Assembly: GCA_964621645.1 (NCBI GenBank)
Contig: CAZUMH010000095.1
Span: 1 to 12,607 of the forward strand
Length of the DNA stretch: 12,607 bases
Source: CAZUMH01 sp964621645
Lineage (GTDB): Bacteria > Zhuqueibacterota > QNDG01 > JAGLOF01
Direction: 5' to 3'
Of this stretch, positions 1 to 6,804 are shown piece after piece (the stretch's first letter is position 1; the number at the start of each line of letters is the position of its first letter). Both the position numbers and the translations under genes were made by a program. The notes beneath the pieces are model-generated. The model saw only the letters and a program-made list of their open reading frames with translations, did not search any database and was not told the DNA's origin.

Positions 1-388
1 TGGCTGACTGTACCTTGGCCGGGGAACGGTTGATCTCATCCGCCAGAATGAGATTGGCGAAGATCGGCCCCTTCTTTGTCTCAAATCCGCCGCTGCGCTG
101 ATCATAGATGAGCGTTCCCACCAGGTCGGCGGGCAAAAGGTCTGGAGTAAACTGGATGCGCTGAAACTTGGTCTGTATGGCCGCCGCAAGCATTCGCACC
201 GTCAGGGTCTTGGCCAGACCGGGGACGCCCTCCAGAAGCACGTGGCCGCCGGAAAGCAACCCGATGAGAAGCCGCTCGACCATATAGCGCTGTCCCACGA
301 TGACCTTTCCCAGTTCTTCCTGAAGTGTTGCCAGAAAGACGCTCTCCTTTTCTATCTTCGCCTGGATGGCGGCAATCTTCTTATCCAT
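1..388 (-). CDS. MoxR-family AAA+ ATPase, N-terminal part (runs off left edge)
   Basis: I translated the minus strand from the ATG at 388; 129 codons are visible and the 3' end lies outside the window. After a helical N-terminus comes GKVIVGQ, the usual MoxR lead-in, then a Walker A loop GVPGLAKT (about residues 54-61) and a Walker B segment ILADEIN (about 114-120) followed by RSPAKVQSA, the MoxR form of this region. MoxR ATPases are cytoplasmic chaperone-like ATPases that usually act with VWA-domain (Bat) and DUF58 proteins on envelope or metalloprotein maturation. A GGGAGGAG ribosome site lies just before the ATG. The gene starts 76 bp after the BatD-like gene, so it is probably in the same operon; DUF58/VWA genes would be expected further left. 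Family assignment is firm; substrate is unknown. Confidence 0.93.
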   Translation of the reverse strand, partial: MDKKIAAIQAKIEKESVFLATLQEELGKVIVGQRYMVERLLIGLLSGGHVLLEGVPGLAKTLTVRMLAAAIQTKFQRIQFTPDLLPADLVGTLIYDQRSGGFETKKGPIFANLILADEINRSPAKVQSA

Positions 389-464
389 TACTCCTCCCTC
401 TGATTCTGCTCACGCTCTCTAAAGTCTGTTTTACAATGACTGTAAGAAATCGGATTAAGTTTTA

Positions 465-1415
465 TCATTTTCTCAGAAATTTTTTCTTTTTGCGGGACTC
501 TTCCGCCCGGGTCTCTGCCGCATGTTTTTGAAGTTCCCTTTCCAGCCAGGCCTCGACCACGCTGTACCATTCGGTCAGCCGGGCCGGTTCGGCGGACTGA
601 CCCGAAAATTTGACAACATCTGCGTTCTCTAATAAAGCTCGGAATTTTTCAATCTGATCTTCTTCTATTTCCTGCTGATTCAGCGCTTCAACCAATTCGG
701 AAGTGGTCATCTCGAGAGCAGGAATACCAAATTTTTCCGCCAGATAACGGCGCAGAAGACGAGAAAGCGCCATTACTCCGGCCGCCGTAGTGGAATTGGA
801 GAGATCGACTTCCTCCTTGAGAAGGGAAAGAAATTCCTCTTCGAGGATCACCGTTTCCTTACCCGCATCAGCGGAACTCCGGTTCCTTCGCCGTTTATAA
901 AACCAGAATGCCCCGGATAGAAGGAGCAGCGGCAGAAGCCATAGCCAGAAGGGCAGCCTTTGTCCCCGTTGCGGCAGAGGCGGCAGGACCTTCACACCAA
1001 GCCGCTGGCTGCGTAAAAATCGGATCCCGTCAGCTCCCCGCTCCCGGTAGCTTACCCTGATGGATTCCACATAGGCCATGCCTTCCGTCTTTGGTGCCAG
1101 CGTATATCCGATCTCCTTTTGCACCCGATGTTGGGCCCCGTTTGTAATCATCCGGTTGGACACAGATGTGGAAACGATTTCCAGATTGTTTAAAACCGGA
1201 TCTTCCACCTTGTCGATCTCCAGCTGATCGAGGGTTCCCTGCCAATTGATGACCAGTGAGAGGGTGACTTGCTGATTCAAATGGACCTGCCGGGGGTAAA
1301 TAGCAGCCGAGAGGGAAATTGTCAGCACCGTGTCAGGGGACTGGCTCAGGACGGGGCTGGTCCGTGCAAAAAAACACGATGCCATCATTAAAAATAAAAT
1401 GCCGATTCGTTTCAT
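465..1415 (-). CDS. BatD-like (oxygen-tolerance family) single-pass membrane protein
   Basis: The 316-residue product starts with a signal peptide (MKRIGILFLMMASCFFA, cleavage probably near residue 24). A beta-rich Ig-like extracytoplasmic part follows (about 28-145), then one membrane span rich in Leu and Trp at about 154-173 with a KRRR stop-transfer, and a helical cytoplasmic part (about 185-316). That last part carries ENADVVKFSG (about 263-272) and a Trp-rich amphipathic helix, the layout of BatD/DUF4381-type proteins that accompany MoxR. The frame is open to a TTG at 1499, but I chose the ATG at 1415 because AAGGAG sits 5 nt before it and the signal peptide then lies at the N-terminus. 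It is shorter than classic BatD, which has several Ig-like repeats. Its place just upstream of moxR supports a role in the MoxR/Bat envelope system; the biochemical role of BatD is not established. Confidence 0.75.
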   Translation of the reverse strand: MKRIGILFLMMASCFFARTSPVLSQSPDTVLTISLSAAIYPRQVHLNQQVTLSLVINWQGTLDQLEIDKVEDPVLNNLEIVSTSVSNRMITNGAQHRVQKEIGYTLAPKTEGMAYVESIRVSYRERGADGIRFLRSQRLGVKVLPPLPQRGQRLPFWLWLLPLLLLSGAFWFYKRRRNRSSADAGKETVILEEEFLSLLKEEVDLSNSTTAAGVMALSRLLRRYLAEKFGIPALEMTTSELVEALNQQEIEEDQIEKFRALLENADVVKFSGQSAEPARLTEWYSVVEAWLERELQKHAAETRAEESRKKKKFLRK

Positions 1416-1561
1416 GGCTTCTCCTTCCCGGGCCGACAGGATGGATTCCCTTGCTGAAAATCCGGACCGGGCCGCGGTTCCTCCGCCCCAAAAGTCCAAA
1501 ACTGCGTGATAAGGACTTCTTTTATTTCAGGTAAAAACAAGCTGTTACCAGGATCAATGCA

Positions 1562-2230
1562 TTATTTCTCAGTGTTTTTAGTGATTTTATCGATCTCGGG
1601 CAGATCGTTGATATCCTTGCCAAGATTCTTCAGTTCCCACTGTACCGAGGCTGCCATTTCATGATCCGGATACACTTTGAGAAAACGGGTATAGAGCTGC
1701 TTTGCCTCATCGTAATTCTTCTCACTGTTGGCTGCAATAAAACCGGCCATAAAGAGGGCTGCCGGGGCCCGGCTGCTTTCAGGAAAGCGTTCTGCAACAT
1801 TTTTGAGGATAGCGATTCCTGTTGAGAAATCCTCGAGAATATCCGCATAGGCCAGACCGACCATGTAGGACGTTTCTGTGCTGTCAGCAGCCAGTTCCGA
1901 GTTAATAAACTCCTGCATTCTCTGACATCCCTGCCCTATCTGGCTGTTTTCATACTCAGCAGCTCCTTTGCTGAAGCAGGACTGTGCCGTTTCTTTGTCA
2001 CCCTGATGGTAGTAGGCGATGAGGCCCTCACGTAAAATAGCCTCTGCCCTCAGAGGGCTCTCGGGATAGGCCTTGGACAGGATACCATAATTCGTCATCG
2101 CCTTGACATATTCCCCGTTATTCTCCAGTAATTTGCCTCTCTCTAAAATCTCATTGTCAGTCGCTTTTCCACAAGCCAGGAGCACAACACAAATCAACAC
2201 TCCCGTCATCGAAGTTCTACTATGTCGCAT
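1562..2230 (-). CDS. Lipoprotein with tetratricopeptide-like repeats
   Basis: This is a 222-residue protein with a lipoprotein signal: a short positive N-terminus, a hydrophobic stretch and lipobox LLAC with Cys at residue 20. The mature part is helical and shows TPR-like repeats: EYVKAMTNYGILSKAYPESP (about 40-59), the KETAQSCF region, FSTGIAILKNVAERFPES (about 134-151) and YDEAKQLYTRFLKVYPDHE (about 173-191). The repeated A..L...YP/FP pattern is typical of BamD/YbgF-type outer-membrane lipoproteins in which TPRs bind partner proteins. A GGAGG site lies 5 nt before the ATG. The next gene (BatD-like) begins about 146 bp downstream with no terminator between, so co-transcription is plausible. 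Periplasmic, lipid-anchored scaffold is inferred; I cannot name the partner, and BamD itself is usually longer. Confidence 0.8.
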   Translation of the reverse strand: MRHSRTSMTGVLICVVLLACGKATDNEILERGKLLENNGEYVKAMTNYGILSKAYPESPLRAEAILREGLIAYYHQGDKETAQSCFSKGAAEYENSQIGQGCQRMQEFINSELAADSTETSYMVGLAYADILEDFSTGIAILKNVAERFPESSRAPAALFMAGFIAANSEKNYDEAKQLYTRFLKVYPDHEMAASVQWELKNLGKDINDLPEIDKITKNTEK

Positions 2231-2274
2231 GAATTCCTCCGCCTTTTGATTTTTTCACTGCACATGGAAAGGCA

Positions 2275-2303
2275 AATTTACCAATCACCGGCAAGAAAAT
2301 CAA
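2275..2303 (-). promoter_or_regulatory. Possible promoter of the TPR lipoprotein-BatD-MoxR operon
   Basis: On the minus strand TTGATT (2298-2303) and TAAATT (2275-2280) are separated by 17 bp; each matches the sigma-70 consensus at four of six positions. It lies about 45 bp upstream of the lipoprotein start and downstream of the dnaK terminator, where a new promoter is needed. FCB bacteria often use other promoter consensus sequences, so this is only a candidate. Confidence 0.3.
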
Positions 2304-2430
2304 GATTTTTCCCCGCTCTTGTCCGTGTAACCCGTTGTGTTGTGTAGGAATAAAACGGCCTTTTAAAAAAAAAGTTCCTCAGTAATTCAGGATAAGGTTT
2401 TTAACATTCGTTTAATACCCGGGAGCACTG

Positions 2431-2470
2431 AAAAAAAAAGGGATGATCCTTTCTTGAAAAGGATCATCCC
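2431..2470 (-). terminator. Intrinsic terminator of the grpE-dnaJ-fmdB-dnaK operon
   Basis: A perfect 13-bp stem (2440-2452 pairing with 2458-2470, arm GGGATGATCCTTT in plus orientation) with a 5-nt loop is followed, in minus-strand direction, by nine U (A run at 2431-2439). It lies about 110 nt after the dnaK stop codon. The A run on the left and absence of a T run on the right mean it works for minus-strand transcription only. Confidence 0.92.
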
Positions 2471-2489
2471 CGCTTATATTCCGACTAAT

Positions 2490-2582
2490 CCAGGGGTGTT
2501 ACTTCGCCGAAAAATACCGGCATTTCTTTCAAAATGACCCTGGCTTTCACCGTTTCCCTTGATCGACTGTTTAAGAACAGTC
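2490..2582 (-). other. Structured 3' untranslated region of dnaK
   Basis: Two elements precede the terminator. A 7-bp hairpin (2565-2571 with 2576-2582, loop of 4 nt) touches the dnaK TAG. Then an outer stem CCAGGG/CCCTGG (2490-2495 with 2538-2543) encloses an inner GCCG/CGGC hairpin (2506-2509 with 2518-2521). They could be a protective 3' end or part of a small RNA released from the 3' end; short stems like these can also occur by chance. Confidence 0.3.
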
Positions 2583-4486
2583 TACTTCTTATCGTCATCC
2601 ACTACCTCGAAATCGGCATCCTGCACATTTTTGTCGCTGCCGGAAGTTTCTGTTTCAGCCTCAGAGCCCGTTTCTGCTTGCGCTCCTTCCGGAGCCGTGT
2701 ACATCTGACTGGCCGCCTGCTGCCACACCTGGCTCAGGGCCTCGCTGGAGGACTTGATCTCATCCAGTTTTTCGGATTTCAGCGCTTCCTTGGTCCGTTC
2801 CAAAGCGGCTTCCAACTTTGCCTTGGTTTCACTGTCAAGTTTATCGCCGTATTCCTTAAGATTCTTCTCTGTCTGATAGACAAGCTGATCCGCGCTGTTG
2901 CGGGCATCGACTTCCTCACGTTTCTTCTTGTCTTCGGCCGCGTGCTCCTTGGCATCGTTGACCATTTTCTCGATTTCCTCCTTGGTCAGGCCGCTCGAGG
3001 CTTCGATCCGGATGGATTGTTCCTTGCCGGTCGCCTTATCCTTGGCAGACACGTTCAGGATACCGTTAGCATCGATGTCGAACGTTACTTCAATCTGAGG
3101 GATACCTCTGGGAGCCGGGGGGATCCCATCCAGGTGAAACCGGCCGATGGTTTTGTTATAGGAGGCCATATCCCTCTCTCCCTGCAGCACGTGAATCTCG
3201 ACACTCGTCTGACTGTCGGCCGCTGTAGAGAATATTTCACTCTTGCGAGTGGGAATGGTGGTGTTCTTTTCGATCAAGCGTGTGAAGACACCGCCCAGGG
3301 TTTCAATTCCCAGGGATAGCGGCGTGACATCCAGCAACAGGACATCCTTTACATCTCCACCGAGAACACCGCCCTGGATAGCAGCGCCGATTGCCACCAC
3401 CTCATCTGGATTAACACCCTTGTGGGGATCCTTGCCGAAAACCTGCTTGACAATATCCTGCACCTTGGGCACTCTGGTCATGCCTCCCACCAGCACTACT
3501 TCGTCAATGTCACTGGCCTTCAGGCCGGCGTCCTTCAGGGCTTGTTCGCAGGGAGCGATGGTACGGCTGAACAAATCATCGCAGAGCTGCTCGAACTTGG
3601 CCCGGGTCAGCGTGAGATTGAGATGCTTCGGGCCGGCATCCGTGGCCGTGATGAAGGGCAGATTGATCTCTGTCTGGCTGGTCGTAGAGAGTTCAATCTT
3701 GGCCTTCTCGGCCGCTTCCTTGAGCCTCTGCAGTGCCATGGGATCTTTGGAGAGGTCCACTCCCTCTGCTTTTTTGAATTCATCCACCAGCCATTTAATA
3801 ATGCGCTGATCGAAGTCATCCCCACCCAGGTGGGTATCACCATTGGTCGACTTTACTTCGAAGACACCGTCTCCCAGCTCCAGAATGGAGATATCAAAAG
3901 TACCGCCACCCAGATCGTACACGGCGATCTTCTCATTCTTCTTCTTGTCCAGCCCGTAGGCCAGGGATGCGGCTGTCGGTTCGTTAATGATTCTCTTCAC
4001 TTCCAGGCCGGCAATCACCCCCGCTTCTTTGGTTGCCTGCCGCTGGCTGTCGTTGAAATAGGCCGGAACGGTAATCACCGCTTCGGTCACCTTCTGACCC
4101 AGGTAGTCTTCGGCCGTTTGTTTCATCTTCTGCAGAATCATGGCCGAGATTTCCGGTGGGGAATATTCCTTGTCGGCTATTTTAACCCGGGCAACATTGT
4201 TCTTGCCCTTGATTACCTTGTAGGGGACCTCTTCAATCTCTTCCTTGACCTCATCAAACATACGCCCCATGAAACGTTTGATTGAAAAAATAGTCTGCTC
4301 TGGATTGGTAATCGCCTGCCGCTTGGCGGCCGTCCCTACAAGCCTCTCTTCTTTCTTTGAAAAGGCCACCATGGAAGGCGTGGTCCTGGCACCTTCAGCA
4401 TTGGGGATGACGACCGGTTCGCCGCCTTCCAGCACTGCCACACATGAGTTGGTGGTTCCCAAATCGATTCCGATAATTTTACCCAT
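2582..4486 (-). CDS. dnaK: Molecular chaperone DnaK (Hsp70)
   Basis: This is a full-length 634-residue Hsp70, the cytoplasmic ATP-dependent chaperone that binds unfolded segments with DnaJ and is reset by GrpE. The nucleotide-binding domain shows phosphate-1 loop IDLGTTNS (about 7-14), phosphate-2 loop VYDLGGGTFD (about 189-198) and adenosine motif VLVGGMTRVP (about 331-340). The linker VLLLDVTP (about 382-389) leads to the substrate-binding beta domain and helical lid, ending in DADFEVVDDDKK. An ATG at 4492 is also in frame (MTMGKII), but AAGGAG lies only 2 nt before it and 8 nt before the ATG at 4486; the latter gives the conserved MGKIIGIDLG start. It is the last gene of its operon, 46 bp after fmdB. 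The order grpE-dnaJ-fmdB-dnaK differs from the common grpE-dnaK-dnaJ. Confidence 0.99.
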   Translation of the reverse strand: MGKIIGIDLGTTNSCVAVLEGGEPVVIPNAEGARTTPSMVAFSKKEERLVGTAAKRQAITNPEQTIFSIKRFMGRMFDEVKEEIEEVPYKVIKGKNNVARVKIADKEYSPPEISAMILQKMKQTAEDYLGQKVTEAVITVPAYFNDSQRQATKEAGVIAGLEVKRIINEPTAASLAYGLDKKKNEKIAVYDLGGGTFDISILELGDGVFEVKSTNGDTHLGGDDFDQRIIKWLVDEFKKAEGVDLSKDPMALQRLKEAAEKAKIELSTTSQTEINLPFITATDAGPKHLNLTLTRAKFEQLCDDLFSRTIAPCEQALKDAGLKASDIDEVVLVGGMTRVPKVQDIVKQVFGKDPHKGVNPDEVVAIGAAIQGGVLGGDVKDVLLLDVTPLSLGIETLGGVFTRLIEKNTTIPTRKSEIFSTAADSQTSVEIHVLQGERDMASYNKTIGRFHLDGIPPAPRGIPQIEVTFDIDANGILNVSAKDKATGKEQSIRIEASSGLTKEEIEKMVNDAKEHAAEDKKKREEVDARNSADQLVYQTEKNLKEYGDKLDSETKAKLEAALERTKEALKSEKLDEIKSSSEALSQVWQQAASQMYTAPEGAQAETGSEAETETSGSDKNVQDADFEVVDDDKK

Positions 4487-4532
4487 TGTCATTTCTCCTT
4501 TCTATACCAAGATTTTTTCTTTTTTTCCGGAT

Positions 4533-4817
4533 TCAATCCTTTTTTCCCTTACCTTTGACCTCTGACTGATCCTTGTTTTTATCCACTGGTTTGTTCTCTT
4601 TCGCGCTGCTCTCTGCGGAAGCACCGGAAGTGCCGGATTTTTTATAATCCGTAATATAAAATCCCGAGCCTTTAAAAATAAGACCGGCACCGGCGCCGAT
4701 CATCCGCCGGACGTCTCCACCGCAGCGGGGACATTGCTTGAGCGGTTCTTCCATCATCGTCTGGAACTCCTCGAACTGATGACCGCATTTGTCGCATTTG
4801 TAATCATAATTCGGCAT
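4533..4817 (-). CDS. FmdB-type zinc-ribbon protein between dnaJ and dnaK
   Basis: This is a 94-residue protein. Residues 1-59 form the FmdB/CxxC zinc-ribbon domain: MPNYDYKC, paired cysteines at 8/11 and 29/32, and the conserved GSGFYITDY end (about 50-58). The rest (about 60-94) is a Ser-, Lys- and Asp-rich disordered tail. FmdB-type proteins are named from the methylotroph formamidase regulon and are proposed regulators, but their general function is unsettled. AAGGAG lies 5 nt before the ATG and overlaps the dnaJ stop TAA (4828-4830), so translation is probably coupled to dnaJ. Its position inside a chaperone operon suggests a link to proteostasis or stress regulation; this is inference from context. 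Confidence 0.93.
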   Translation of the reverse strand: MPNYDYKCDKCGHQFEEFQTMMEEPLKQCPRCGGDVRRMIGAGAGLIFKGSGFYITDYKKSGTSGASAESSAKENKPVDKNKDQSEVKGKGKKD

Positions 4818-4827
4818 ATACTCTCCT

Positions 4828-5979
4828 TTATGCCTTCACTTCTTTCTCTTTCTGCGAGGCGGTCTCGCAGGCTCGAGAATAGCGTTCAAGCAATTCTTTT
4901 TCTTCCGGCGTCGGATGTTCCGGCAGTTTGACATGCACCCGGACCAGCTGATCTCCCTTCTTATCCATGCGCCATATTCCCATACCGGAAAGTCGGAAAA
5001 CGGTCCCGTCCCGGGTACCGGCCGGTATGCTAACAAGGGCCTTGGTTTCGTGTATCGTTTTCACTTTTATTTTTGTATCCTTAACAGCCTCCGGTAATCC
5101 TACCGTCACGTCACAGATAACATCGTTACCCCGCTGTTTAAAGAAAGGATGTTTTTCTACCCTGACCGTAACCAGCATGTCTCCCGCCTTACCGCCCTTT
5201 TCTCCGGGATTACCTTCCCGACGCAGCCGGATTATCTGTCCGCTTACAGTACCGGCGGGTATCTTGAGGTTGTAAGTTCGCTTACCGGTAATCTTTCCCC
5301 GGCCCTGACAGCGGTCGCAAGGATCGTAAATTATCTGGCCTTTCCCGTAACATTTCGGGCAGGTCCGGCTGACTCCGAAACCGCCCTGTTCAAGTACTAC
5401 CGTGCCCCGGCCGGAACAAGTGGGACATGTCTCCACCCGAGATCCGGGTTTGGCGCCGCCTCCCTGGCAGACAGGACATTCCCTCTCCTTTTCCACGCTG
5501 AAACTCGTCTTCCCGCCGGATGCGGCTAATTCGAAGGGAACAGTCAGAGAAACGTTTATGTCACTCCCGTGATGCGGACCTTTTCTGCGGTTCTGGCCGC
5601 CCCCATCGAAAAATTGGGAAAAGAGCGAACCCAGATCACCGAACAAGTTGGAAGCATCGAAATCAAAGCCTCGGGCGCCACCGGTAAATCCCCTCCCTTG
5701 GCCTCCTTTGCCGAACTGGGAAAAATCAAATCCCTGTCCGGTAAAGCCTCCACCGGCAGCTCCAAACCTGCGCATCTGATCGTACTGCTTCCTTTTTTCC
5801 GGATTACGCAGCACCTCATATGCTTCCGAGATGTCCTTGAACCGCGCCTCTGCGCCGCTGTCTCCCGGATTGGCGTCAGGGTGATATTTTTTAGCCAGTT
5901 CACGGTATTTTTTCTTGACCTCCTCCGTACCGGCCGATTCATTCACACCCAGGATTTTGTAATAATCCTTATTCGCCAT
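4828..5979 (-). CDS. dnaJ: Chaperone DnaJ (Hsp40, type I)
   Basis: This is a complete 383-residue type I Hsp40 that delivers substrates to DnaK and stimulates its ATPase. The J domain (about 1-70) has HPD at 33-35. A Gly/Phe-rich region (about 72-130) carries repeated GFDF segments. The zinc-binding region has all four CxxCxGxG repeats (Cys 168/171, 185/188, 207/210, 221/224), followed by the two C-terminal beta domains and a charged tail. The ATG at 5979 lies inside grpE: the two genes overlap by 11 bp, and the ribosome site AGGAG is within the last grpE codons, a sign of translational coupling. Immediately downstream is fmdB. No key residue is missing. Confidence 0.99.
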   Translation of the reverse strand: MANKDYYKILGVNESAGTEEVKKKYRELAKKYHPDANPGDSGAEARFKDISEAYEVLRNPEKRKQYDQMRRFGAAGGGFTGQGFDFSQFGKGGQGRGFTGGARGFDFDASNLFGDLGSLFSQFFDGGGQNRRKGPHHGSDINVSLTVPFELAASGGKTSFSVEKERECPVCQGGGAKPGSRVETCPTCSGRGTVVLEQGGFGVSRTCPKCYGKGQIIYDPCDRCQGRGKITGKRTYNLKIPAGTVSGQIIRLRREGNPGEKGGKAGDMLVTVRVEKHPFFKQRGNDVICDVTVGLPEAVKDTKIKVKTIHETKALVSIPAGTRDGTVFRLSGMGIWRMDKKGDQLVRVHVKLPEHPTPEEKELLERYSRACETASQKEKEVKA

Positions 5980-6538
5980 TTCTCCTACTCATTTCCTGTG
6001 AGGCCTGACATTGTCCCACCTTTACCTGACTGGGGCGCAGCAGACAGTCACCCAGTCGGTATCCTTTTTGCCATTCCTCCAGGATAATATTGTCTTTTTC
6101 AGGGTCGACCGGTTCAGCACATACGGCCTGGTGCTGTTCCGGATCGAATTCATTCCCTAACGCGGATATTTCCACCACTCCCTCTTCCTGAAACACTTTC
6201 CTGAATTTTTGCAGGATGAGACTCATCCCTTTGCCGGACCCCTCGTCATTTTCCGGGTGATGCTCAATAAACCGCTCAAAGTCATCAAGCACCGGTAAAA
6301 ACTTCTTCAGCAGTTCACAACGTGCCTTAACACCCACCCTGGCCCATTCCTCCTGGGTCCTCCGTTTGTAATTAATAAATTCAGCCTGGATCCTCTTGAG
6401 TTCCCCCAGGTAGTTGGTGCCGTCGGTGGACTGCGTCTCCTCCTGATCCATTTCAGTCTTCGTATCCCTGGGATCCGCATTAATTTCTATTTTTATTTCT
6501 TTTTCTTTCTCATTCATCTCTTCGCTCTGATTATTCAT
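5969..6538 (-). CDS. grpE: Nucleotide exchange factor GrpE
   Basis: This 189-residue protein is the cytoplasmic cofactor that releases ADP from DnaK. An acidic and lysine-rich disordered N-terminus (about 1-40) leads to the long helix with LKRIQAEFINYKRRTQEE (about 47-64), then the four-helix part, and the C-terminal beta-wing with GNEFDPEQHQAV and KGYRLGDCLLRPSQVKVG, which are GrpE signatures. The ribosome site before the ATG is modest (AGGCGG, about 9 nt upstream); an in-frame ATG at residue 8 has no better one. It is the first gene of the chaperone operon, with no hrcA upstream in this window. Its last 11 bp overlap dnaJ. Confidence 0.97.
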   Translation of the reverse strand: MNNQSEEMNEKEKEIKIEINADPRDTKTEMDQEETQSTDGTNYLGELKRIQAEFINYKRRTQEEWARVGVKARCELLKKFLPVLDDFERFIEHHPENDEGSGKGMSLILQKFRKVFQEEGVVEISALGNEFDPEQHQAVCAEPVDPEKDNIILEEWQKGYRLGDCLLRPSQVKVGQCQASQEMSRRNGE

Positions 6539-6659
6539 TTTTTTATCCGCCTGCTCTTTAGAAATAAGGTATCAGGCAAGGTTCATGCCAGGGAGTCTAA
6601 CAATCTATTTATCTTTGTTTTTCTTAAACTTAGATAACTCCGTCCACACAACGATATTC

Positions 6660-6674
6660 CTGCCAGGCTGGCAG
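6660..6674. promoter_or_regulatory. Palindrome CTGCCA-N3-TGGCAG upstream of grpE
   Basis: Perfect 6-bp inverted arms with a 3-nt centre lie about 120 bp upstream of the grpE start, in the 184-bp region between the htrA terminators and grpE. It could be an operator for a dimeric regulator. It has no resemblance to CIRCE. Functional status is unknown. Confidence 0.3.
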
Positions 6675-6710
6675 ATGCTCTTCTGTTTGAGCCTAATCGG
6701 CAGAAAAGCC

Positions 6711-6723
6711 TGTCAATTTGACA
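6711..6723. promoter_or_regulatory. Palindrome TGTCAATTTGACA upstream of grpE (contains TTGACA)
   Basis: This perfect palindrome (6-bp arms, 1-nt centre) contains an exact sigma-70 -35 hexamer TTGACA on each strand, including the minus strand reading toward grpE. No convincing -10 lies 16-18 bp downstream on the minus strand, so it may be an operator, the -35 of an atypical promoter, or chance. It directly abuts the T-tract of the second htrA terminator. Confidence 0.3.
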
Positions 6724-6749
6724 AAAAAAAGGGGAGGCGCGGCCTCCCC
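6723..6749 (-). terminator. Second (distal) intrinsic terminator after htrA
   Basis: An 8-bp perfect G/C-rich stem GGGGAGGC/GCCTCCCC (6731-6738 with 6742-6749, 3-nt loop) is followed on the minus strand by eight U (A run 6723-6730). This is a strong Rho-independent terminator and lies about 56 bp after the htrA stop. Confidence 0.9.
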
Positions 6750-6760
6750 GGACAATGCAA

Positions 6761-6798
6761 ACAAAGAAAAGCGACCCGATCTCCTGATCGGGTCGCTT
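6761..6798 (-). terminator. First (proximal) terminator hairpin after htrA
   Basis: A perfect 13-bp stem (6769-6781 with 6786-6798, arm AAGCGACCCGATC, 4-nt loop) starts 7 nt after the htrA stop. On the minus strand it is followed by an interrupted U tract (UUUUCUUUGUUUG). Alone it would be a moderate terminator; with the next hairpin it forms a tandem pair. Confidence 0.8.
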
Positions 6799-6804
6799 AT
6801 GTTT

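Larger units (their letters stand above)
2231..2581. other. Intergenic region between dnaK and the TPR lipoprotein gene
   Basis: I see no gene in these 351 bp. From the right it holds the dnaK 3' untranslated region with small hairpins (2490-2582), the dnaK operon terminator (2431-2470), an AT-rich stretch with a run of nine A (plus strand, about 2364-2372), and a possible promoter for the lipoprotein gene (2275-2303). The plus-strand frame that opens at 2534 is antisense to dnaK. Confidence 0.7.

Noticed and set aside
388..570. Minus-strand reading frame of 60 codons ending at the moxR start
   Set aside because: Its right half overlaps the conserved 3' end of the BatD-like gene in another frame and the product is a basic, low-complexity peptide.
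1416..1499. TTG start at 1499 for the BatD-like gene
   Set aside because: It would put 28 residues before an obvious signal peptide; the ATG at 1415 has AAGGAG at good spacing.
1495..1530. AAGTCC/GGACTT inverted repeat upstream of the BatD-like gene as a terminator or attenuator
   Set aside because: The 6-bp stem has a 15-nt loop and no U tract; too weak to call.
2534..4285. Long plus-strand reading frames of 261 and 287 codons opposite dnaK
   Set aside because: They are antisense to a highly conserved gene, lack plausible domains or ribosome sites, and read as shadows of dnaK codon usage.
5521..5870. Gly/Phe-rich repeated segment of dnaJ as a DNA repeat
   Set aside because: The GFDF repetition is the normal low-complexity G/F region of DnaJ at protein level; the bases do not form clean repeats.
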